Made by a program: the position numbers and the translations under genes. Positions 16,555 to 25,484 of a stretch of 64,000 nt of DNA are shown here, one piece after another. Location: assembly GCF_000189755.2 (NCBI RefSeq), contig NZ_KI912183.1, positions 1,738,257 to 1,802,256 on the forward strand, given 5' to 3'. This DNA is from Desulfotomaculum nigrificans DSM 574. GTDB lineage: Bacteria; Bacillota; Desulfotomaculia; Desulfotomaculales; Desulfotomaculaceae. Each line of letters begins with the position of its first letter. Positions within the stretch are counted from its first letter, which is position 1. The notes below the pieces were generated by a model, which worked only from the letters and a program-made list of their open reading frames with translations, searched no databases and was not told the DNA's origin.

Positions 16555-16896
16555 TTATTTTTTTAGTAAATGACGGCGAATTATGGCAAGATTTTGGAAT
16601 AAACGCACGCCAAAGGCCACCACTGCAGCGGTGCTCAAGGGAACACCCAATTTATTACCTAAATAAGCCAGACCGGCCGCTAAAAGAGCATTACTAAAAA
16701 ACCCGGTAATGAAAATTTGATTATCATAATGATCTTCCATAGCAGCCCTGATGCCGCCAAAAACCGAATCTAAGGCCGCCAGCACCGCTAACCCCAGGTA
16801 CTGACCCAAGGTCTGCGGCAAAATCATAGGTGCCTTGAGCCCGGCTGCTACACCCAGAGCCAACCCGGCCAGTGCTAATATAATACTTGCCCACAT
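16555..16896 (-). CDS. sbp: Small basic protein Sbp (DUF1290)
   Basis: 113 residues with three to four membrane helices and the DUF1290 blocks YLGLAVLAALDSVFGGIRA and NALLAAGLAYLGNKLGVPL. In B. subtilis sbp stands in the same place, between the ylxW/ylxX-type genes and ftsA. The function is unknown. The start codon is two bases after the upstream DUF881 gene stop, so the two are co-translated. Confidence 0.9.
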   Translation of the reverse strand: MWASIILALAGLALGVAAGLKAPMILPQTLGQYLGLAVLAALDSVFGGIRAAMEDHYDNQIFITGFFSNALLAAGLAYLGNKLGVPLSTAAVVAFGVRLFQNLAIIRRHLLKK

Positions 16897-16898
16897 GG

Positions 16899-17603
16899 CT
16901 ATCTTGCCTCCTTATGCGGCTTGGCGTATTCCAAATTTATACTCCGGGAATATGCCGGCACTATAATCTTATCCTTTTTAACCACAGTTACTGCTATTCC
17001 CCACTCTTGCATGGTGTCCACCAGTCCACCTTGAATTAACAGGCTGCTTTCCAATTGGCCAGCCGGGCCAATGGCTGAGACCACATAGGGGGGTGATAGG
17101 CGGGTCAAATTAACATCAATAAAGGCCCCGGCCAGCCTAATCTCACTGGTGGAAATTATTCGCTGCCCGTTAATGGACAGGGCCTCGGCGCCAGCAGCTC
17201 TTAATTCATTGACCACCCGCAGTAAATCTTCATCCCGCACGGTAAAAAGATTATCTCCTGCGCTATCTCCTTTTTTTATGGGTGCAATGGTAACCTCTAC
17301 TCCCGGTCCTTGCATGCTGGTTAAGCCGGCCGCCTGACGGACCTTCACCAGCTCGTCTTGTACGGCCTGGGAAGCCTCCGGACTACCCTTTTCAGCTTTA
17401 GATAGCTTGGCCTCCAAGTCGCTGGCTTCGGTGGCCAGGGTATCATTTTCTTTCTCTATCTGTCTGAGTTCAGTGGTTAAAAGTTGTACCCGGTCAAATG
17501 GCACTCCCGAATCCACCCGCCCCGCAGAGCGAAATTGAAAGGCCACCATCAAACCTAATACCACAGACACCACAGCAATAGACAAATACAAAGTCTTATT
17601 CAT
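16899..17603 (-). CDS. DUF881 family protein (YlxW/YlxX type), second copy
   Basis: About 234 residues: one N-terminal membrane helix (residues 5-22), a coiled-coil (about 40-75, LLTTELRQIEKENDTLATEA) and the DUF881 domain (QGPGVEVTIAPI, then LLRVVNELRAAGAEALSING, then AIGPAGQLESSLLIQGG). It is predicted to lie mostly outside the cell as a cell-surface division-associated protein of unknown role. ATG 17603 is preferred, with AGGGCG upstream; the frame overlaps the end of the first DUF881 gene. It is a tandem paralogue of that gene. Confidence 0.9.
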   Translation of the reverse strand: MNKTLYLSIAVVSVVLGLMVAFQFRSAGRVDSGVPFDRVQLLTTELRQIEKENDTLATEASDLEAKLSKAEKGSPEASQAVQDELVKVRQAAGLTSMQGPGVEVTIAPIKKGDSAGDNLFTVRDEDLLRVVNELRAAGAEALSINGQRIISTSEIRLAGAFIDVNLTRLSPPYVVSAIGPAGQLESSLLIQGGLVDTMQEWGIAVTVVKKDKIIVPAYSRSINLEYAKPHKEAR

Positions 17604-18321
17604 TATTATCACGCCCTAAATCCTCTTCTACCGGCTTAGCATACTCAAAGGTAATCGCCCCGGTATAACCGGGCACCTCCAGGTTGTTTTGCTTACGCAC
17701 CTGTACCTGAATACCCCAAATCTTAAGTTGTTCAACTACGCCACCCTTCATAAACAGTGAGTTTTCTAAAGTCTGGGGGTTACCAATGGCCGTAATGGTA
17801 AAAGGGGCCGGCAGGCGTTTATTTTTATTGGTCAGAATAGTGGGTCCGATACAACGTATTTCACTGGTAGCAATTAACCTCTGGCCGTTTAAGGCAATGG
17901 CCTCTGCCCCGGCTGCCTTTAGCTCATTAAGCACCCGCAGGACATCTTCGTCATGCAGCACATATAAATTGGGATCCTGGCCCGGCGCCAGGGTTATATT
18001 ACTATCATTTAAAGTAACCTCTACACCCGGTCCGGTCACAGCTTGAATACCTGCGATGATCCGGTTGGTATCCAACTCCTCACTGAAATTCCGGGATTGA
18101 ACGGTGGCCTTTTTATCCAATTTTTCTCGTAAGGCCTGAACTTTTTGCTGCAGATCGTTTCGCTGCTGCTTCTTGTCATTTATTTCATTGGTTAAAGCCT
18201 GCACTCTGGCTATCTGGGGGGTTTCACTTATCTCTTTGGAAGATCGGTATTGAATGGCCAACATTAACCCCAATACCATGGCCACCAAGGCAATTCCCCA
18301 CTGGTATCCTTTTACCTTCAC
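17596..18321 (-). CDS. DUF881 family protein (YlxW/YlxX type), first copy
   Basis: 241 residues with the same plan as its neighbour: a membrane helix at residues 9-24, a coiled-coil around 40-75 (LTNEINDKKQQRNDLQQKVQ) and a DUF881 domain (TGPGVEVTLND, LRVLNELKAAGAEAIALNGQ, AIGNPQTLENSLFMKGG). GTG 18321 follows GGAGG and overlaps the ftsQ stop by four bases. It matches the ylxW-ylxX pair in the Bacillus dcw cluster. Confidence 0.9.
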   Translation of the reverse strand: MKVKGYQWGIALVAMVLGLMLAIQYRSSKEISETPQIARVQALTNEINDKKQQRNDLQQKVQALREKLDKKATVQSRNFSEELDTNRIIAGIQAVTGPGVEVTLNDSNITLAPGQDPNLYVLHDEDVLRVLNELKAAGAEAIALNGQRLIATSEIRCIGPTILTNKNKRLPAPFTITAIGNPQTLENSLFMKGGVVEQLKIWGIQVQVRKQNNLEVPGYTGAITFEYAKPVEEDLGRDNNE

Positions 18322-19076
18322 CGATTGGCCCTCCCGTTGTTCTTTTCATATTTCACCACCGGCACCTTGGGATTGGACAGATCCACATACTCAATTTTAC
18401 CGCCGGTTTTGCTTAAACTATTTAACACCTGTAGAAAAACTAAACCTTTATATTCAATATCTTCCCCTAAACCTAATCTACCTTGAGCCCCGTCTAACGT
18501 ATATAACCATATTTGGCCACTTTCGTTAATATGAATTTCGGACAACTGTTGCACCAGTGATCTTGGCAGTTTAGCTAAAGTATCCAGCGCCAGCGGCAAA
18601 TATGGAGACTCTACTCGCTCTCCGGGACTACCCACTTTTAAAGATAAACCGGTAATGATAGGCAGTGCCGATAATGCTATATCACCCTTGTGCAAGTATA
18701 CCCCATCTGAATCTACTTTAATAAAGCCATTTTTCACCGGTAACAGCGCCACGGCGCTGCGCTCTGTAACATTAATCACAATGGTGGCGGGTAATTTACG
18801 TTTTAGTTCAACTTTTTTAATTATTGGCACCAGGGCCAGTTTCTCCCGGGCCTGCTGCAAATTTATTTTAAAGATATTGGATCCCGGTGTGATGCCGGAA
18901 AGCTTCTTAATTTCTTCGGCCTTAAGTTGTCTGTTGCCGGAAACTATAATTGATTTTACTTCAAATAAGGGAGACTGTAGTAAAACATAAGCGGCTATAA
19001 CTACCAGTAAAATAAAAAAAACACTCTGCATGAAGTGATTTTTTTTTAGCGGGGTTGTGGCACGAGGTTGATACAA
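18318..19076 (-). CDS. ftsQ: Cell division protein FtsQ/DivIB
   Basis: 252 residues from TTG 19076, preceded by AAGGGGTGGG. One membrane helix (SVFFILLVVIAAYVLL), then a POTRA domain (FEVKSIIVSGNRQLKAEEI through VINVTERSAVALLP), then the beta-domain. It links FtsL/FtsB to the septal synthase. The open frame extends to 19178, but that stretch contains a sigma-A-like promoter (19125-19155) and no family residues, so the longer form is not used. Confidence 0.93.
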   Translation of the reverse strand: MYQPRATTPLKKNHFMQSVFFILLVVIAAYVLLQSPLFEVKSIIVSGNRQLKAEEIKKLSGITPGSNIFKINLQQAREKLALVPIIKKVELKRKLPATIVINVTERSAVALLPVKNGFIKVDSDGVYLHKGDIALSALPIITGLSLKVGSPGERVESPYLPLALDTLAKLPRSLVQQLSEIHINESGQIWLYTLDGAQGRLGLGEDIEYKGLVFLQVLNSLSKTGGKIEYVDLSNPKVPVVKYEKNNGRANR

Positions 19077-19124
19077 GGTTCCCACCCCTTGCGGTAAATT
19101 CCGTTGATGTCCATAATTACCAAT

Positions 19125-19155
19125 ATTATAACTGAAATGTAAATAACTTGTCCAA
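19125..19155 (-). promoter_or_regulatory. Internal sigma-A-type promoter before ftsQ
   Basis: Minus strand: -10 TATAAT (19125-19130, a perfect match) and -35 TTGGAC (19150-19155) with a 19-base spacer, or TGGACA with 18. It sits between the murA stop (19175) and the ftsQ start, and would allow ftsQ to ftsZ to be expressed apart from the mur genes. Confidence 0.5.
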
Positions 19156-19174
19156 GGTAAAACTAAAAAAAGAG

Positions 19175-20431
19175 TCACTGGCTGTTGACTCTGATAATTC
19201 TGGCCCCCAGGGCATTATATTTCTTTTCAATACGCTCGTAACCCCGGTCAATATGTTCAATATTGTCTAATACCGTACCGTCTTCAGCGGCCAGCGCTGC
19301 TAAAATCAATGCCGCCCCTGCCCTGAGATCGGTGGCCTCCACACAGGCCCCGGACAACCGTTTAACACCTTTGACAATGGCCGTGTGGCCCTCCAATCGA
19401 ATGTCGGCCCCCATTCTGCGAAATTCCGGTACATGCTTAAAGCGGTTTTCAAATATGGTTTCACTGATCACACTGGTGCCCTCGGCGATAGTCATCAAGG
19501 CCATCATTTGAGCCTGCATGTCAGTGGGAAATCCGGGATAGGGCATAGTCTTAATATCTACTGCCTTAATCACACCGGTTCCCTGTACCCGCACGCTGTC
19601 ATCCATCACCTCAACCCGCACCCCGGCTTCCCTCAATTTATAAATCAGGGGGTCCAAATGTTCAGGTATCACGTTGGTCACTACCACATCACCGTTGGTA
19701 ATGGCCCCGGCAACCATATGAGTACCGGCTTCAATACGGTCGGGAATCACGGTATGGATAACCGAACCTAATTCTTTCACCCCTTCAATACGGATTATAT
19801 CAGTACCGGCACCAACCACTTTGGCTCCCATAGCATTAAGGAAATTTTGTAAGTCTACAATTTCCGGTTCCTTGGCCGCGTTACGAATAACGGTGGTACC
19901 ATGGGCCAGTACCGCTGCCATAATCAGATTTTCTGTGGCACCTACACTGGGGACATCAAGGTGAATAACTGTGCCGGTTAACTGTTTAGCTGACGCAGAA
20001 ATGTAACCAAACTTTTCCGAAATGTTGGCTCCCAGGGTGGCCAGACCCTTTAAGTGCAGGTTCATGGGACGAGAACCAATGTTACAACCACCCGGATAGG
20101 AAATCTTAACGTTGCCGAATCGACCGATCAGGGGGCCCATGACCAAGTTGGAAGCTCTCATTTTCCGCATCAGGTCTTCGGAAATCTCCTGAGACTGCAC
20201 CTTGGAACAATCCACAGTCATAGTGTTGCCCTCAAAATTAGTTTTGGCCCCCAGGTAAGTAAGCAGTTCCTGCATGACAAAAACATCTTTTAATCGGGGC
20301 ACTTCGTTAACGGTACAAATACCGCCGGTCAATAATGTTGCTGCCAGTATAGGTAATGTTGCATTCTTCGATCCGTTAGCTCTAATGGTACCCTTTAGGC
20401 GGTTTCCTCCCACAACTACAAACTTTTCCAT
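19175..20431 (-). CDS. murA: UDP-N-acetylglucosamine 1-carboxyvinyltransferase
   Basis: 418 residues, full length. Transfers enolpyruvate from PEP to UDP-GlcNAc, the first committed step of peptidoglycan synthesis. The catalytic, fosfomycin-reactive cysteine is at residue 116 in SYPGGCNIGSRPMNLHL. The N-terminal GSKNATLPILAA and the block AALAAEDGTVLDNIEHIDRG are typical. GGAGGT precedes the ATG, 14 bases after murB. In this cluster it lies after murB and before ftsQ, a clostridial-type order. Confidence 0.98.
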   Translation of the reverse strand: MEKFVVVGGNRLKGTIRANGSKNATLPILAATLLTGGICTVNEVPRLKDVFVMQELLTYLGAKTNFEGNTMTVDCSKVQSQEISEDLMRKMRASNLVMGPLIGRFGNVKISYPGGCNIGSRPMNLHLKGLATLGANISEKFGYISASAKQLTGTVIHLDVPSVGATENLIMAAVLAHGTTVIRNAAKEPEIVDLQNFLNAMGAKVVGAGTDIIRIEGVKELGSVIHTVIPDRIEAGTHMVAGAITNGDVVVTNVIPEHLDPLIYKLREAGVRVEVMDDSVRVQGTGVIKAVDIKTMPYPGFPTDMQAQMMALMTIAEGTSVISETIFENRFKHVPEFRRMGADIRLEGHTAIVKGVKRLSGACVEATDLRAGAALILAALAAEDGTVLDNIEHIDRGYERIEKKYNALGARIIRVNSQ

Positions 20432-20445
20432 GATGTCACCTCCGC

Positions 20446-21357
20446 CTAATCTTCTCCCAGCACCCTCACTTCCAAATGCAGGGCCACCCCAAAACGTTCT
20501 TGTACCAAATGTTGCACCTGCTTAATTAATGATAAGACATCGGTGGCAGTGGCCTGCCCCAGGTTTAATATCCAATTGGCATGCTTGGGGGAAACCTCAG
20601 CATCCCCTACTCTAAGTCCTTTACCCTGGGCCGCCTCGATGAGCCGACCGGCCGAGTCCCCCGGCGGATTTTTAAATACGCTGCCGGCGTTGGGCCAACC
20701 CTGGGGCTGTAAGGATTTTCTTTTGGCCAGGTAGTCCCTGGTTTCCTGCTCAATTACTGCTCTGTCCTTGGGGCACCCCACCCAGGAAGTTTCCAGGCAA
20801 ATATACTGCTTTTTTTGCAGTAAACTGCTGCGGTAAGAAAAAGCCAGCTCTTCCTTTGACAGCAGAACAAATTCATTTCGCTCATCTAATACCAATACCG
20901 ATTTCAAAACGTCCGCCACGCACCCGTTCATGGCCCCGGCATTCATCACCACCGCACCGCCCAGTGAACCGGGAATTCCCGCCGCAAACTCAAAGCCACC
21001 CAACCCTGCCCGGCGGGCTGCGGCAGCCAGTTCAGGCAGTATGGCCCCGGCCCCGGCCTTAATTTCATTTCCCGCCACGGTAATATCGGACAAACCCCGG
21101 CCGATTTTAATTACCATCCCTCTGATGCCGCCATCCCTAACTAACAGGTTAGATCCGTTACCTATAACAGTTAAGGGTATCCCTTTGACCCTGGCATATC
21201 GTACTGCCCGCTGCACATCTTCTTTACCTACAGGATCAATAAAGATATCTGCCGGCCCACCGATGCGCCAGGTGGTATGATTGCTCATTAATTCATTTAC
21301 CCGTACCGATCCCTGCAACATTGGCCGGAGTTCTCCGGCCAGTGCCGCCAAGTTCAT
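20446..21357 (-). CDS. murB: UDP-N-acetylenolpyruvoylglucosamine reductase
   Basis: 303 residues. FAD-dependent reductase that turns the MurA product into UDP-MurNAc. FAD-binding blocks GNGSNLLVRDGGIRGMVI and FAAGIPGSLGGAVVMNAGAM are present, as is the catalytic serine region GWPNAGSVFKNPPGDSAG; it is the type I/II-like short form with HANWILNLGQATATDV. The ATG directly follows the murC stop codon, so the two are translationally coupled. Confidence 0.97.
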   Translation of the reverse strand: MNLAALAGELRPMLQGSVRVNELMSNHTTWRIGGPADIFIDPVGKEDVQRAVRYARVKGIPLTVIGNGSNLLVRDGGIRGMVIKIGRGLSDITVAGNEIKAGAGAILPELAAAARRAGLGGFEFAAGIPGSLGGAVVMNAGAMNGCVADVLKSVLVLDERNEFVLLSKEELAFSYRSSLLQKKQYICLETSWVGCPKDRAVIEQETRDYLAKRKSLQPQGWPNAGSVFKNPPGDSAGRLIEAAQGKGLRVGDAEVSPKHANWILNLGQATATDVLSLIKQVQHLVQERFGVALHLEVRVLGED

Positions 21358-22737
21358 CTAGCCTTCCCCCATTCTTTGCAACAGTTCTCTACCCACTGTC
21401 CAAACATCTCCGGCGCCCATGGTTAGGACCAGGTCCCCTTCAGTTACCTGCTGAGTTAAAAAGTTTGTCGCCTCTTCGAGGGTAGGTAAGTAAATCACCT
21501 GTTGATTTGGTCGCTTGGCAATAGCATCAACAATCAGTTTAGTGTGCACGCCTTCGATGGGCTTTTCACCGGCCGGATAAATATCCGTTAAAATTAAAAT
21601 ATCCGCATGGGCGAAGGACTCCCCAAATTCTCGAAACAGTTGCCGGGTGCGGGTAAACCTGTGGGGTTGAAAAACGGCAATAATTCTTCCTGGATGAGCC
21701 TGCCGGGCTGCCTGCAGGGTGGCTTTAATTTCTGTTGGGTGATGGGCATAATCGTCAACAATTTTGGCTCCTTTAACCTCGCCGATTAACTGGTAACGTC
21801 TTTTAGCTCCTTTGAACTCCCGCAGGGCAGCGGCAATTTGGCTAAAGGAAAGTCCCACGTAGCGACCAACAGCCACCACGGCCAAAGCATTAAGCAGGTT
21901 GTGATAACCCGGCACATTTAAAACCAGTTGGCCTAATTTTTCTCCCCGGAAAGACACCTGACCCAGGGTGGTTTCGCCCTGCAGGGCAAAACTATCTATG
22001 GTATAATCGGCCCCGGAGTTATAAGAACCATAGGTGACCAGCGGACAGGTTAAATCGGCAATTAGCTGCCTTACGGTGGGATCATCCCCACATACCACGG
22101 CCAGGCCACTCTCCGGAACTTTATTTAAAAACTCTCTAAATGCTTTAACAATATTTTCCCGGGAGCCATAATAATCCAGGTGGTCATCCTCAATATTAGT
22201 CACCACGGCCACCACCGGATCCAGCAGTAAAAAAGAACCGTCACTTTCATCTGCCTCGGCTACCAGGTAATCTCCCCGGCCCAGTTTGGCATTCCCACCA
22301 ATATAACTCAAATCACCTCCAATTAAAATGGTGGGGTCCAGCCCGTTCATTTCTAAAACCAGGGCGGTCATTGAAGTGGTAGTAGTCTTGCCATGGGCAC
22401 CGGCCACGGCAATACCTTGTTTTTCCTTCATCAGCCGGGCCAGCATTTCTCCCCGGCGTACTATGGGAATACCCATTCTTTTGGCTGCCACTACCTCCGG
22501 GTTATCATCAGCAATGGCGGTGGAGACCACCAGCATATCCACATCTTTTAGATTTTCTGCGGCATGACCGGTATAACATGTGGCGCCCAGGGATGCCAGC
22601 CGCTCGGTGGTGGCAGTACTTTTAAGGTCAGAGCCCGATACCTGGTAACCGCCCATGCCCAGCATGACAGTGGCAATGCCGCTCATACCGGCCCCGCCGA
22701 TGCCAACAAAATGTATACCTTTTGTCTTCCCCTGCAC
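21358..22737 (-). CDS. murC: UDP-N-acetylmuramate--L-alanine ligase
   Basis: 459 residues from GTG 22737, preceded by GGAAGGAG. Adds L-Ala to UDP-MurNAc. N-terminal Rossmann block IHFVGIGGAGMSGIATVML, ATP-binding GAHGKTTTTSMTAL, and the C-terminal YAHHPTEIKATLQAAR are diagnostic. The frame stays open to 22950, but the extra 71 codons match nothing in the family and cover a leader-like region, so the shorter start is chosen. Followed without a gap by murB. Confidence 0.96.
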   Translation of the reverse strand: MQGKTKGIHFVGIGGAGMSGIATVMLGMGGYQVSGSDLKSTATTERLASLGATCYTGHAAENLKDVDMLVVSTAIADDNPEVVAAKRMGIPIVRRGEMLARLMKEKQGIAVAGAHGKTTTTSMTALVLEMNGLDPTILIGGDLSYIGGNAKLGRGDYLVAEADESDGSFLLLDPVVAVVTNIEDDHLDYYGSRENIVKAFREFLNKVPESGLAVVCGDDPTVRQLIADLTCPLVTYGSYNSGADYTIDSFALQGETTLGQVSFRGEKLGQLVLNVPGYHNLLNALAVVAVGRYVGLSFSQIAAALREFKGAKRRYQLIGEVKGAKIVDDYAHHPTEIKATLQAARQAHPGRIIAVFQPHRFTRTRQLFREFGESFAHADILILTDIYPAGEKPIEGVHTKLIVDAIAKRPNQQVIYLPTLEEATNFLTQQVTEGDLVLTMGAGDVWTVGRELLQRMGEG

Positions 22738-22950
22738 TAACTTCAGCTCCTTCCAGAAACAGGACTGCCTCCTTGATGTCCTTTTTGACACTTCAACGAA
22801 GGCGTTTCTGTGCCATACTATGCATTTCCCGGGGGAGGTGTTACTCTCCCGATGGGGACATATCCCGGCCAAAGGGGGCTTGTCCTCAACCAATATATTT
22901 GCTGTCATCAAATATTTACTCAAATAAAAGACTACCCCGGCGCATGTCAA
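22738..22950 (-). other. 213-base gap between murG and murC, possible RNA leader
   Basis: This is by far the longest gap among the core mur genes, which otherwise abut or overlap. Read on the minus strand it has several short stems, including GGGAG/CTCCC around 22833-22850 and GGACA/TGTCC-type pairs further upstream, but no T-run. It could be a cis-regulatory leader for murC; I recognise no known riboswitch in it. Confidence 0.3.
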
Positions 22951-24069
22951 TTATTTCCGCCGCGGCAAAATTCTTTCCACGCAGTTTATAATATCATTAA
23001 GAGCCTCAGGTCGTCCTAAATTTTTACTGGCTACAGACATATTTTGCAATCTTTTTTTATCATCTAACAGTTCCTTTAATTGTTGCACTAGTTTAACACC
23101 TGTTAGTTCGGCATCCCTGATTAAAATTGCCGCCCCCCGGTCGGCCAAGGCCCTGGCGTTATGCTCCTGGTGGTTCTCGGCGGCGTAGGGGTATGGGATC
23201 AGAATCGATGGTAACCCCAAAACAGTAAGTTCCGCTAAAGTAGCAGCCCCTGCTCTGCTCACCACTAAATCAGCGGCAGCCAGGGCTTCATGCATATTAT
23301 ACAAATAAGGCTTAATAGTAATATTAACATAATTATCCAAATTCATACCATTTCTGGTAACTTGATCAAGAAATTCCTGGTATCCCACCTGGCCGGTGGC
23401 ATGTAATATTTGGATGTCAGGATCATTGGCATATTCCCTGATCACTTCAATCATGGCCTGGTTGATCCGCCGGGCACCCCTGCTGCCACCGAAGACCAAT
23501 AAAGTAAGCGGTCCCTGCTGTAAATTTAGTGATTGTAAAGCAGTGCTGCGGTCCGCCTGGGTGATTTCCGGACGCACCGGCAGGCCGGTAACGGTAACCC
23601 GGGCCTTTTTAGGGAAATATTTCAGGGAGTCTTCAAAGGTGGCTGTAACCTGGTCCACAAACCGGGATAAAATACGATTGGTTATACCAGGTAATGCATT
23701 TTGCTCATGGATTAGAGTGGGTATCCCCCGCCTGGCAGCTGCCAGTACCACCGGACCACAAACATAACCCCCGGTGCCTATCACCACGTCCGGTTTAAAT
23801 TCTTTAATGATGGCTCTGGCCTCTTGATACCCCTGCATGGCCTGCCACAATACCTTAAGGTTAGCCGGTGAAAGCTTTCTTTGGAAACCGGCTACGGTTA
23901 TTGCTTTAAAAGGGAAATTGGCCTTGGGCACAATATCAGCCTCAAGACCACGATTGGTTCCGATATAGAGAATTTCTGTATTGTTAAAACGGCTTTGTAA
24001 ACCTTTGGCAATGGCTAAAGCAGGGTAAATGTGTCCGCCGGTACCGCCGCCTGTAACAATTACTCGCAA
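22951..24069 (-). CDS. murG: Undecaprenyldiphospho-muramoylpentapeptide beta-N-acetylglucosaminyltransferase
   Basis: About 372 residues. Membrane-associated GT28 glycosyltransferase that adds GlcNAc to lipid I to make lipid [19 protein letters not shown] at the N-terminus and [26 protein letters not shown] in the C-terminal domain are the donor- and acceptor-binding signatures. Start TTG 24069 gives the usual [12 protein letters not shown]; it lies 6 bases after AGAGGTG, and GTG 24078 is part of that site. An 18-bp palindrome lies just upstream. Confidence 0.97.
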   Translation of the reverse strand: MRVIVTGGGTGGHIYPALAIAKGLQSRFNNTEILYIGTNRGLEADIVPKANFPFKAITVAGFQRKLSPANLKVLWQAMQGYQEARAIIKEFKPDVVIGTGGYVCGPVVLAAARRGIPTLIHEQNALPGITNRILSRFVDQVTATFEDSLKYFPKKARVTVTGLPVRPEITQADRSTALQSLNLQQGPLTLLVFGGSRGARRINQAMIEVIREYANDPDIQILHATGQVGYQEFLDQVTRNGMNLDNYVNITIKPYLYNMHEALAAADLVVSRAGAATLAELTVLGLPSILIPYPYAAENHQEHNARALADRGAAILIRDAELTGVKLVQQLKELLDDKKRLQNMSVASKNLGRPEALNDIINCVERILPRRK

Positions 24070-24084
24070 ATGCCTCACCTCTTC

Positions 24085-24102
24085 TGGGGGTTCGAACCCC
24101 CA
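24085..24102. repeat. 18-bp perfect palindrome before murG
   Basis: TGGGGGTTCGAACCCCCA is its own reverse complement and sits about 8 bases upstream of the murG Shine-Dalgarno. It would form a GC-rich hairpin in the mRNA. It resembles a tRNA T-arm (GGTTCGAACC), but no other tRNA part is present around it. Confidence 0.6.
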
Positions 24103-24159
24103 ACATAAGCTGCGAACTTTATCTTTATATTTTAGATTTTCCAGCCCTTGATTATGCCA

Positions 24160-25263
24160 TCAGCGGGGGGTGGTATATTTTGAAATATTTAAGATTATCC
24201 CAATACCCGCCAGGGTAAACAATAACGATGTACCACCGAAGCTGATAAAGGGCAGCGGCACTCCGGTAACCGGCATAGAACCGGTAACTACACCCATATT
24301 AATAATGGCCTGCAGGGCAATACCACTGGTGATACCGGCTGCCAATAAACTGGCAAAGGGGTCAGGAGAGGTAACGGCTATCTTTAACCCCCGCCATACT
24401 AACATGATAAAAAGCAGGATAATTAAAGTGGCCCCAATAAAGCCAAGCTCCTCCCCGACAATGGCAAAGATAAAGTCGGTATGGTTTTCGGGCAGGTAGA
24501 GAAACTTTTGCTTACTCTGCCCCAGTCCCAGGCCAAATAATCCACCGGACCCCAGGGCATAAAGGGACTGAATGATGTGATAACCGGTACCCTGGGGATC
24601 CTTTTCCGGATCTAAAAAAGCAAAGAAACGTCTTAGCCGGTATGGTTCAAAGTAGATGGCCAGGGCCACCGCCACCAGGCCAGCACCCACCAAGCCTCCC
24701 AGGTGCGAAAGACGGGCCCCGGCAACAAAGAACATAATAAATATGGTACCGGATAACACCACTGCGGTGCCCAGGTCAGGCTGCAACAGAATCAACCCCG
24801 CGGCTAAACCCATAACTGCCAGGTAAGGAGCCAGGCCGTGCCAAAAGGATTGAATTTCCTCTCCTTTTTTGGACAGGCCAAAGGCCACAAAGATAATCAA
24901 ACATAATTTAACCAGTTCGGCGGGTGAAAAGGACATAAATCCCAGGTTAATCCACCGTTGGGCCCCGTTGGCTGACCGGCCGACACCGGGGAGCAGTACA
25001 GCAATTAGCAGGACAAAACCGGCAATGGTAATGGGGCCTACCCAGCGCTTTAATTTATAGTAGTCAATATGCATCATCACAAACATGGTGGTTAGCCCCA
25101 GGAGTGCCCAAAGCAACTGTCGCTTAAAGAAATAAAAGCTATCCCCATAGCGGACCATGGTCACGTATTCACTGGCAGAGAAGACCATGACCAGACCAAT
25201 ACTCAATAACATTAGTACCGTGAGAAACAAGACAAAGTCCGGTGGCCTTTTCTTTAAACGCAT
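24160..25263 (-). CDS. ftsW: Lipid II polymerase FtsW (SEDS family)
   Basis: 367 residues with ten predicted membrane helices. SEDS glycosyltransferase that polymerises lipid II at the septum with its partner penicillin-binding protein (SpoVD/FtsI type). Family blocks RWINLGFMSFSPAELVKL, LQPDLGTAVVL, PENHTDFIFAIVGEELGFIG and GVPLPFISFGGTSLL are complete. ATG 25263 follows AAGGGGG. The longer frame (to 25401) runs through a repeat-rich spacer and is not used. SpoVE is a close relative that cannot be fully excluded. Confidence 0.95.
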   Translation of the reverse strand: MRLKKRPPDFVLFLTVLMLLSIGLVMVFSASEYVTMVRYGDSFYFFKRQLLWALLGLTTMFVMMHIDYYKLKRWVGPITIAGFVLLIAVLLPGVGRSANGAQRWINLGFMSFSPAELVKLCLIIFVAFGLSKKGEEIQSFWHGLAPYLAVMGLAAGLILLQPDLGTAVVLSGTIFIMFFVAGARLSHLGGLVGAGLVAVALAIYFEPYRLRRFFAFLDPEKDPQGTGYHIIQSLYALGSGGLFGLGLGQSKQKFLYLPENHTDFIFAIVGEELGFIGATLIILLFIMLVWRGLKIAVTSPDPFASLLAAGITSGIALQAIINMGVVTGSMPVTGVPLPFISFGGTSLLFTLAGIGIILNISKYTTPR

Positions 25264-25484
25264 AGGAACACCCCCTTTTTGGCTTTTGGCTGTTGGCCTT
25301 TGGCTATTGGCATGTAGACTTGGCTGTTCGCTATTCGCCGTTCGCTTTTTATAAAACGAAGAGCGAATAGCGAAAAGCCGGACCCTAAAGGAACACCCCA
25401 AAGTCTAACAGCTGACCTCAAAGAAATACCCGTTAGCCAAGTCTAACAGCTAGGCCCATAAGGAATACCCTCAAGGCTGGCCCC
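25264..25484. repeat. Repeat-rich spacer between ftsW and murD
   Basis: This 221-base stretch is made of self-similar pieces. It contains GGCTTTTGGCTGTTGGCCTT-like motifs (25280-25312), a long imperfect hairpin with exact 12-bp arms TTCGCTATTCGC (25327-25338) and GCGAATAGCGAA (25363-25374) flanked by GGCT/AGCC, and a degenerate direct repeat of about 35-38 bases carrying AAGTCTAACAGCT twice. It is unlike the remainder of the cluster. Confidence 0.6.

Noticed and set aside
19077-19178. N-terminal extension of ftsQ
   Set aside because: The stretch contains a promoter-like TTGGAC/TATAAT and overlaps the murA stop; TTG 19076 has a better ribosome binding site.
22738-22950. N-terminal extension of murC
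   Set aside because: The frame is open, but the 71 residues match no Mur ligase feature and include stem-forming sequence; GTG 22737 has a Shine-Dalgarno and gives the standard length.
24085-24102. tRNA T-arm-like GGGGGTTCGAACCCCC
   Set aside because: No acceptor, D or anticodon arm can be built around it on either strand; treated as a palindrome before murG.
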